Shown here piece by piece: positions 51,634 to 62,800 of a stretch of DNA of 64,000 bases (position 1 is the first letter of the stretch; every line of letters begins with the position of its first letter). This DNA comes from Pempheris klunzingeri (Eukaryota > Chordata > Actinopteri > Acropomatiformes > Pempheridae), in contig NC_092020.1 in the NCBI RefSeq assembly GCF_042242105.1, positions 22,195,288 to 22,259,287 of the forward strand, in the 5' to 3' direction. The position numbers and the translations under genes are program-made. Under the pieces are notes generated by a model. It had not been told where the DNA came from. It made no database searches and saw nothing but the letters and a program-made list of their open reading frames with translations.

Positions 51634-54600
51634 CTTGTCATCATAGGGTTTGGGATACCTTGTGAGCGCTCACTATGATAACCATTATTACCAATTTCCA
51701 TACTGAAAACAAAATGTTGTATACAAAAAAAGGGATGAAAAAATGTAATGTGAGAGACATGACATGCTGTTCAAACCTTTAGAGTAAAAATGTGTTTTTG
51801 AGTAGTCAAACTTTTCAAGAATGTTAGGAGATAACTATTTTTTGAGTATAAACCATAGCGTTTTATTTACACTATCACTTACAAAAAACAGGTGGACTAG
51901 TAAGGTAATGATTGCAAGAGCCCTTCATGAGAGGTAAGGGACACTTTTTCAAAGGTAGCACACGACTAAAAGCCACACCATCCACCCATAAGAGCAATTC
52001 CAAGCTTAAAAACGTAGACCAGCACCAAGAATTTAGTAAACAGTTCTATGTACAAGATCCAGAGAAAAGCACAGAGTGATAGAAGTTGAAGAGGAGAGCG
52101 AGGTGGGTAAGATGTCTTACGTTTTCATGGGAATTGTCTCAATGCTATAAAGATACACAAAAAAGACAACATAAAAACGTTATTGAAATTTTCAGTGATA
52201 GAAATGCACCCGAAAGCTGCCTGTAATCCAGGACAGATACGGTGAGAGACGGCGCTGATCGAGACATTGTGTTGTGTTGGTGTAGAGCCGTGATTAGATG
52301 AGGGTGAACAAAAGGTCCACGAAGAAGAAATTTAAATCGACAAATGTTTCTTTGTAAAGTGCCATGTGCCTGACAGAGAGGAGTCAAAGAAAAAATGACA
52401 GTGATAATATGGAAGATGGAAATAGTAGAAATGGTTATCACAAAGTAAAATGCCAAGTCCCAGAAACAGAGGAACTACGAGGAAAAAGGAGGAGAAAATA
52501 AATCAACCAGTAGAGTTACCGTATCAAAAAAAAAAACAACCCCAAAAACAGTTGTATTGAACATGAAACTAATTTCTCTAAATAAAATTAAAATAATTTC
52601 AACATTATCAAATAATATTCAGATCCTTAAAGGCCCCATATTCTTCTGATTTTAAAGCTCATACATGCATTTGGACTAGTGTACTAGAATAGGCTGACAC
52701 GGTTTAATGTTGAAAATACACATTATTTCTCTCATTGCAGACATGGCTGATGCAGCTGTTATCATCCTCTGTCTGCACGATCCATTTTCTAAGAACAGAA
52801 CAGTCTGCAGCTTTGCTTTTGGCTTTGATTTCTTTGTGCTATTGGGAGCTGGCGTTAGCGGGGAAGAAACAATGGTGGACAGGATGTTTTCAGTGGGCAG
52901 GGACAGTTGGACAGGGCTGGAGGTGGTCACGTGATCGTCAGATGCCCTTATGACATCATAAAGGGAGACAAATCTAAACGGCATATTTTCACACGTTTAC
53001 AAAAAATGGGACTGGTCTTTTGTCATAGTCTGGGGGTCTCTAGGACATATATTTATGTGGAAAGGTACTAAAAAGTGCATTTTGCTCAATATGGGACCTT
53101 TAAGAAAGGAAATTAGCAAAAAAAAGAAACTGAAAAGTAAAATTCTTCCTCGTGAGTTGCTGCTTAGCTATAAGGCAGATAAAGAATAAGAAGCTGAAGA
53201 GAAAGAAGGATGTCCTGCAACCACTGACAGCATATAAAATATCTAGTGTAATAACTCCGTACTGACTTGTATATTTACTAGGCAGTATTAGCCATCATTG
53301 ATCTTTAAGTATATATTATGTATGTAAGTATACACTATAAAATAAATGCATGCAGTTGTAAAGAAGAAGTAGAATAACAAGTACAAGCACTCACTCATCG
53401 TAAACATCCTCTGTTTCCATCCTGCGGTAGAACTTGGCTAGTTTCACTGCTAGGATGATGCTCGGGAGCAGAAAGAGAGTGCTGCAGCCCAAGCCCATCC
53501 AGAACGTGTTCTGTGGGAAAAAACAAGCAATTAGAGCTTGAAACGATTAGTCCATTAATCAATTAGTTGATCGATCGAATAGTAATGCACACGTGGTAAA
53601 TTAAATATGGAAACTAAAATATGTGGTAAATTAAATATTTTTGCATGTACTGTACAATGTATTTGAAAAGTTTCTTTTTCTTTTTCTAACCCTAACAAAC
53701 CCCAATGAGCCACCTATCCTTTTATAATACAGTCCTACCCATGTTTAAATGGGTCCCTGTAGTACCTTATATCATTTTAATTTTCTTTTATATATCTGAT
53801 GTTTCACATTTACATGTATACCTTCCATTGCTGTCATATGTATATGCTCCATATATAGATCTTTATATATCTACTGGTACAACTGGAATTACATCTAAAC
53901 ATCCCCCATATATAATTACCATGGAGTCGACCAAGAAACTGCAAGCAATGATTTCCACTGTGTCCACCATGTTGCTGAAGGGTTTGCATGGTGCAACCTC
54001 CATGGCCAGCTACGAAGAACAAGTTAGAGCAACAGTAAGGATCAACATGTGACACATACAGACAGATACTGTATCAGTCCTAACACCATCGCCTTATTCT
54101 GGATGTAAATTCAGTTTTCTGCTATGTAACATGTTGTGCTACCATGCTGCTGGCTGAAAGTGTCGCTGCACGGTGTAAACAGATCCCTGTACTTTAAGTG
54201 TTCTTGGAAAACAACAAGTAAAGTCTGAGAGAAATGAAAATGTTCTTCTGACAGCTCTGAGATTAACAAAACAGCTTCAGGCTTCAAGCGTCATACATAT
54301 ATATATATATATATTTTTTTTTTACCTTGTTTTGAATTCCTGAAGTTAACTACAGCAGCGACCAGCGCACCACAAAGCAAATTCCTCAAATTTAAAGAGG
54401 TTGTAACTGTTATATTTGTCTTCTCTATATTTACTCCAAAACACTTATGTAACATGCACAGGCCACTTTGCCAGTGCATAACTCTCTTTGGTTTTGACTA
54501 ACAGTTACAGCTACACTGTAGCGAAAGTGAGACGTGAGACATCAGCTTCAACAAATTAACACACAAACACTTACAGATGTTTTGACCCATTCTATGTATT

Positions 54601-56567
54601 GATGGAAGTAGCCAACAATGGTTGCTGTGTATTTTCCTGTTTCCTGGGGAAGATTAAGAATAATGTGAGCTACAGACATTTTACAAATTGAGAATATGAA
54701 CAAAGCAAGTGATTCTTCGGTTACCTGATTGATTAGGTGTGAAGCATTGTGGGAGATGAGGTACTGGGCAGCTTCAATGGCATCAATAACTGCTAAAACT
54801 TTGTTCTGCAGGAAGGAAATGAGAGATTTTGATCAGATTGTGCGCACATCTAATCTTAGATTACAGATTCAGACTGGTTTACTTACTGGCAAGTCTGAGG
54901 CTGTTCTCTCCAGGAACCTCATACTCTGATTCAATGCACTCTTTAAAAGGGGAAATTAAAAGGCACAAATTAAAACCAACAAAGTCAAAGGTCAGGGGAT
55001 TACAATCATGGGTCATTTTAATACCTGGAAGCACACACCAGTGAAACACAAAGGGAGACCAGACAAGAACAAAATCGATACTTAATGAACAACATTTAGC
55101 TTTCAATACAGCCATGCTGAAGAATTTTGTTCCAAAGTTAAATATCCACAACGCAAAGAAAGAAATGATTGACTTACTTTCATAATACAATTGTTTACAT
55201 ACAATGTATGTAGCAATTGAACACACCCTTTCCTTTATTTTCTCACCAATTGTAAATGTACAGCTTTGTTACCAAAAGAATGAGTGAAAGTAAGTGTATG
55301 TTGTGAAAGTAAAGTGGATATTTTGTAATATTTTGGTACAAAACCTTTCACGTTCAACACCATAGTGCATATGATCTTGATGTAAACGTAGATACACACA
55401 CACAATATCCTACAAATACCAACCCTTAGATTACAATATGTCATTGGTGAGATAAAATATCTAACTAAATGTTCCAGATAATGGATGGGTACACTAAATA
55501 CACAGGATGGACACATTTCTGCTTACCCTCGCTCTAACATATTTCTTGAAGTTGAAAGTGAACAACAAACAAAGAAAAACATGAAAAGGCTGTTGTAAAA
55601 GCTGTGTTGAAGGCCATCACTGCTTGTCTGAATTGCAAGTTGCTGTAAACTCTTGGTGTTATTTAAAAAAAAAAAGACAGAGAAAAGAAAACTGAATATT
55701 TCATTTGGTTTTTCACAGGCATGATGTGTTTGATGACACATGCTGTAGGATAAGAAAAGTATGGGGATTTGATCTTTTTTAATATAAAAATATCGATTAA
55801 AGCAGCATTAAAGTGTATTTAAAGTTCCTATCTATCATGCTGGCAATAGATAAAACTTACTCCAGTGTACATATAAAAGTAAGTGAGAGAGACAATATAC
55901 CCTTAAAGGCAAAATCTACTTTTGCACACTTTCGTTCTGGTCATTTCTGTCATGTGTCTTCTGAAGTTATTCATTTTCCCTTTAGTGCCTTTAAGCAAGC
56001 CCCCAGTAAGGAATAGATGACGATGCACTGCATTTACTTGTGCCTGCAGCAAAAGTAAAATAGGAGCTGTAACAAAAAGTATCCCTCAGTTGAAATACAA
56101 CATGCCCAGTGGCTACACTGCACTCTGGTCTTTTGAGGGCACGGTGTGGGTGAGAAACTTGGTACTTGCTTCTTTTATGCTGGATTTATGTACGACTGCC
56201 AAACTCAAGAAACTATTAAGTTAAAAAAAAGTTTATACAAAGCACACGTCTTGTTTTGTTGTGAATATTATCCTGATATCATGCCAGTTAAGCTTTTCCC
56301 AGTTGTTGAGATAAAGAAGAAAAATCAGGACAAAACAATAGAATTATCCAACTTGCTGTTTTTGCATAATTTTTAAGTGGTTTCTTTTAGGGGGATGACT
56401 ACACAGAAGATCGGACTAACAACCAAGAGTCCAGCTAGGCGTGAATATCTGGACACACAGCAGGGCTTTACCATGGCCTGGCCCATAGGGATGATCTGTT
56501 GACTGTGGATCTGCCTTAGAGTGCCGACGTGGCCTTTCAGAGAGGTCTGCAGAGCGCCTCTGGGCTG

Positions 56568-56607
<40 letters not shown>

Positions 56608-59600
56608 AGGCATGCATTTATCAAAGTGCTGAAGGACACTTTTCAGCACATAAACTACAAGTCATGTCAGAGACTTGGACATGCTTATTGTTTTCCTTGC
56701 TGGCCAATAATAGTAAATTACTGAGTTTCTCATGAGTCCAAAAGTCAAATCCGTCTTCTTTCATTTAAGAGAGATCCAGTCATATATAGGCATCAGACGC
56801 AGGAACTTTACAATGAAAAGGGCAGCAGTTCATAGATTTTGTCTTAATTATGAGTACCTGTAGCATCTTTACTTTGAGTAAAGTGTGAGCTCCATCCGTC
56901 AGGAGGATCCTACAGGACTTGCCATTTAGAGGTGAATAAATGTGTTGTGTTACCTTCCTGAAACCCTCCTCCTGAAGCCATGGCAGAGTCAGAGACAGAG
57001 ACAGACTGCTCCCAGAAACTGTCTCTGTTTAGGCAGAGCTGTTACGTTCTGGATGAACACTCACTGACTTTAGAAACTAAGGACACCGAAATCCACCAAT
57101 GGGCTCCCATGGCGTTGTAAATAAATAAGTAAATCAAATTATATGCCTATGAACTGAGGAAACGCTGTGAAAGGATATTTGTATGTTAGCCGGAACAGCA
57201 CCAAGATGCTCTTACCATGAGGTCTGTTTGGGCCTCCAGCTCTCTGGCAAATGAGAGCAGGTCCACCACAGTGACTCCTTTGTTGACCTGAAGATAAGCA
57301 GGTATGAAGAGAAAAAAAGATCTTGTAAACATTCTTCTCTCAGGGGCAAAGTGCTCAGATCTTTTTTGTTTTTCAATGATTCAGTCAGTCATTAGATAAT
57401 AGATCACATAACTATGATGTTACTTCTTTTATTTTTGTTCACGGCGTTGCTTTTGTTACACACATTTAAAGACTCCCACCAACTATTCATTTAAAGAATA
57501 ATGAATAAAGAAACTTTTAGATGAATATGACTAAGCTGTTTTAAAAACAGATCAGTGAAGCAGCATGACATTTTATAACCACGCCAAGGCATAATCCTCC
57601 AGCATTTTCTTAAGGAGGAAACCTAATTCTTTATAAGTATTTAAATAACTTAATTTTAATGAAGAGTTCATATTTATTATACAAATAACAAAGAAATATT
57701 GGCCCCATTTTCAGCTTTCCGTAAAGCTGTCGAGTATATAAAACTCACATAATAAATAGAGAGGTTAGAAAGCTGCATAATTCTCTGGACATATGACTTA
57801 CAGTATATCTTTAATTTTTATTCCCAGAATGGATTAAAAATGAAAAGTGCAGAGTAGCAAGCATCTCTCATCCTGACTTTAGGACGGTGTGTGAGTTTTA
57901 TATCATGACAGGTGGTACACTTGAATGGAGTCCTTAAAGCTATTTTTGTTGCTCTCTTAGGACGTGACTCAAAGTGAAGCTGGCATGTAATGTTGGAGAA
58001 GACAGGGAATGCCAAGTCCCGGCTTGTTCCTACACACTCTTTACCTTGGCAGGAAAGCTTTTGGGTGATCGAGCATCAGTGGTGCTCAACAGAACCCGGT
58101 GCACCGCGTCATGTTGCAGCTCATATTAGGTAAAGCTCGGCTGCCTGCTGTATGTTAACTGACAGCCAAGGAGGAGGCTGTTAAACCGAGCCCATGGGAG
58201 CCAAGCTATTTCTGGTAACATACCATGAAAGTACAACTGTAATACAATAACATTTGTATATGTATAAAACAATCTTTGATCAATATTTACACTGATCTTT
58301 CACAAATATCTGGTGTTTGTATTCAGACAGACAGAGCCAACCTTTACTGATCATACAGCCTCCTGAAGCCATGGCAGAGTCAGAGACAGAGACAGACTGC
58401 TCCCAGAAACTGTCTCTGTTTAGGCAGCGCTGTTACGTTCTGGATGAACACTCACTGACTTTAGAAACTAAGGACACCGAAATCCACCAATGGGCTCCCA
58501 TGGCGTTGTAAATAAATAAGTAAATCAAATTATATGCCTATGAACTGAGGAAACGCTGTGAAAGGATATTTGTATGTTAGCCGGAGCAGCACCAAGATGC
58601 TCTTACCATGAGGTCTGTTTGGGTTCAATTCCCAATGAAATATAACAACAATTTATTTGATTTATTCTCTAATTTTCAGTCATTTGTTAACGTGTGTATG
58701 TATCTGTATGTTATGGAAACCCATTTCCACCACTGCGATGAAACAAAATTGTGTAATGTCATTACAACAAGAAACTTTCTCGAAATAATAGCCAAGTATC
58801 TGTGAAACGTTGACTTAATATAAATATTGAGACACTAAGTCATCTTTCCTTGTGTTTTGAGTGTTTTCAGCTCAAATGTGCTGTTTCTGAATTTGTATGT
58901 TGTGTCTTTTTAATGTGTCCTCTCATTCACGCACGTTTGGTGAGTCCTATTTGTGCTTGTGTTATGTGCGTGTGTGTGTGTGTGTGTCACCTCTTCCAGG
59001 TAGTCTGCATAATTGATTTCTGACAGCCCTGCTTCAGAGAAATCCAGGAGGTTCTGCTTCCCCTCAGCCTCGAGCAGGATTATTCCCCTCAGGTCGATCT
59101 TAACCCTCTCCAGCTGACCCACCACATCCTTGGTAAACTGTGAACAAAAAAGGGCACAGAAATAGGTTTGAAAAGCTTGCTTATTGATCACAGTTCAGGT
59201 CTGTGTACAACAGAAACAGGGAATAACTGTAACTATACATAAAGGTCAGTAAAATAATGAAAGGCTAAGAAAAACACAAAACAAATGTTGGTACTAGGGT
59301 GACCAAAGATCTTAAGAAATGTGGTTTGGATGGAAGCCCACATATGCCACTAGAATGGTATTCCCTGATGTTGTTTCTGCTGTTAGTTACTATTAATGCG
59401 TTTCTGCACACAATAACTTCTTTTAGTGCTTCATGTTTCTGTAATATCTTGTCTTAATGCCTTTTCTGTCTTATGTGGCGCACTTTGTATCGTGTTGCTG
59501 TTGAAAGCTGCTATAAAATAAATATCTTTGCCTTAGTAGGAACAATTAAACTAACTGGAATGCATTTTTCTACTAACTAGATACAAAACCATGAGAAAGC

Positions 59601-59861
59601 AAAACTGGGCAGACACAAGTTGAAGCAAAATTTCTACGAAGAGTCAGTAACAATAAAGAAATGTAATTTCACCACCAAAGCAGAAAACATGTGCCATGCC
59701 CTTTCTTGTGGCACAGAAAACACAACAAAAATGTTGGCAAAAAAGTTGTTTGTTCCTAAGATGAAATGGTAGTGACCATAACTGTATGTCGATGGGTTGG
59801 ATTTCCCTTAAAACTAAAACATGTCCAACATTAAAGCATAATGCCCCGCCCCCCCCCCCCC

Positions 59862-59892
<31 letters not shown>

Positions 59893-62800
59893 ACACACAC
59901 ATACAACTTGCCTGAAATGTCTGAAATTATGATTTTATATCAAAATAAGTTTTCAACAGCATGAATCTAAAGATTTCATATGATTTGGTGTAAGTTAAAT
60001 CACAACTGTGAAACTAATTTACATTTGCATTTAGAGACCTGGGCCACAAGAGAGTGTATTATTAGTGTGATCAGCCAACAGAAACCGGAAAAGCCCAAAG
60101 CGCTATGACGCAGCAGCTACTGCGTGAACGACGTGACGTCTTTGACGTGGCGTAACGCATGCGCTCAACAGCTGCAAGTAGGTGAATTACGATTAGTAAA
60201 ATTATTGGTTATCAAGTTAATAGGAGATTAATTGACAATCATAAATGAAAGGAAATGTAATCGAAAAACGCTAGCTTGAGATATTTGCATCTAGCTTGCT
60301 CATTAGCTAGCTTAAAAACGTACTACTACTATGCTACGTCAACATCGCCGACATATTGGACCGGGAAGACTGGCCTGTAACCATGGTAACACAGGCCTTG
60401 GCTCATAAACGAGCTGCAGTATTTTGGGATAAAAATCACAGTGACGTTTATACTTCTCGACCGATCTCAATCAGTGATGTATTCATATCCTACATCCATT
60501 TTTTTATCCGTAAAAAAACGCAGCTCCCACATTTACTGGAATGTGTTTACAGGCCAGTCTTGTCCGGTCCAACATGCCGCGACGTTGACACACGATTCAG
60601 CAGCCTGTGATGTTCAGGCAGCTAGCGTCAGCCTGTTCTGGGGGTTAACCGTAAACTAAAACCGGACTCAAGTGACCCAATTGTGTTAATAAGGAAAAGG
60701 CCGGTGTTAGCCGCTTGGTATGTTTTAGATATGTGTGTTGTTTTTGTGGAGATGACTACAACTGTTGCACGGAGGGAGAGTCAGCAAGTAAAATTGGATT
60801 TTGAAACAGGTAGTTTGGCAACAATGCGCTCAACCAATCCCCAGAGTCTTAATGAGGATTATTCTTCCGCAATTCAAGTCTAGATTGGCATGCACAAAGA
60901 CAACCCTGTACCAGAATTAAGCCCTAAGTACCGTTTGATGATGTATATGTGTTTGATAATACGTTTTATTAAACAGAAAGCCCAATGATATGCAAGAATA
61001 TGATTTCTGGTGTACAGTAATGTAAAAGCAAAAGGTTTTGCTCAAACAATAAGATATTATGATGGTAGCAGGAGAAGTGAAAGTTGGTGTGATTTACATT
61101 TTCTAATATTATTGGCAAAAGTGACACTACAGTGCTGTCACCATTTCTCAGTACAAGTGACCAAACTTAAGCAGAGTATTGCATGAAATCACTGGTGAAT
61201 TGCAATCTGAGAATGAGGCCAATATTTTTTTAGACTGTCACTATGGAAATGAACTGCATGTCATCACCCCTTCTTTTTACATGAAGATGTGGAATAGACA
61301 GAAATTCACAATTTAGATTCTGGCAGCAAAGATCCAACAAAACAGTCCGTATTACTTAATATATTAAAAGAGCTTCATCATTTTGTAAGATTTATAGGTT
61401 ATATAGCACAAGTGATGGCGTCTGTTTTACTGCAGTTCTGCCAGGTAGGGTGTCACACTGGAAACATAAAACATTTGCAGGCATTAGATGAAGACAAATG
61501 ACCAATGTGCAGAACCAGACGCACCACGGGACATATCAGCTGTTGGCTAAAAAGAGCCGAGACAATCTTGCTAATGGGGAGGAAAGTACTAAACATGTTG
61601 GGCAGGCAGACTTGGCTGGCTCAGGGTGAAAAAGAAATAGAAACTTACATCAATGTAATGTCTCAGGCACACACTGAGGTAAGGGCTGAGGCATGTTAAA
61701 GCTATCGGCCGTCAGCACACTTTGTTTTTTCAGCCAAGAAACCATTAGGTCATGTTTATGAAGCTTTATGCAGTCAATAATAAAGATTTCCTACAGCTGA
61801 AGAAACTGAGCTCCTTTACTTATTGTGCTTATTAATAACATAATGGCATTGAGAGGTCAGCAAAATGCCTGTGAGTATTAACAATTAATTGCTAAATTGT
61901 GAACTATTAAATATATTTATCGCAACTGTTTTGATAATTGATTGATTCGTTAAACGTATTTGATTCTAGCTTCTTAAATGTGAATACTTTCTGGTTCATA
62001 ACTATCATATAGCATATCTTTGGGTTGGGGACAAAGTGAGAAATTTGAGGATATCATCTTTGAGAAACATTGAGTTTTTGAAAAACAACTACTTGATTGA
62101 TCGAGAAAATAATTGACAGATTAATCGCTATGAAAATAATCGTTAGTTTCAGCCCTATAAGGACATTGTCTGTATATTTGGCATGAAAGTGACTTCATCA
62201 GAACTCAAGAAATTGTTTGTAACTTAAACCTTTGATCGGGTAAATCATAGCACCATGTTTTGGCCTAATGTGATGACTGATTATCGTTGTAATTTGTCTT
62301 TTCCACAATGGATTCAGAGTGTTTTACAGTAAAACTTAAATTTCAGGTTTGGTTATTTCTAAAATTATGTCCCCATCAGTTAGGTCCCACTGGATAAACG
62401 GATACAAACAGACGCTCAGACAGCCCAACAACATATGACGACATGTGAGTTTACTGACCATTGTGGTGTTCAGGAAAGTGGAGATGTTGAAGACTTTGTC
62501 CAGACGCATGGCAGAGTAGATGCCTTTGTTTTCTTTGCAAGTACTAAGAAAGACACGTGCATAAACATGAACAACAGAGAAAAGGGAAGAGAGAGAGAGA
62601 GAGGAAATGTCAACTTCAAAGTTTCAGTGTGAAAATATTTGCTGCCACCAAGTGAAATTGCCTGGAAGTACATGACACACTGACATGTTTCCTGATACAA
62701 AACAGTGTAATGTTCCTCAAAAGCACGGAATATTTGCTAATATGTGAAAGATAAATATTCCATGATAACATTTGGGCTGCCACATACCATATAGACTCAC

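Noticed and set aside
59644-59898. Frame with a poly-Gly run
   Set aside because: Artefact of the poly-C tract read on the minus strand.
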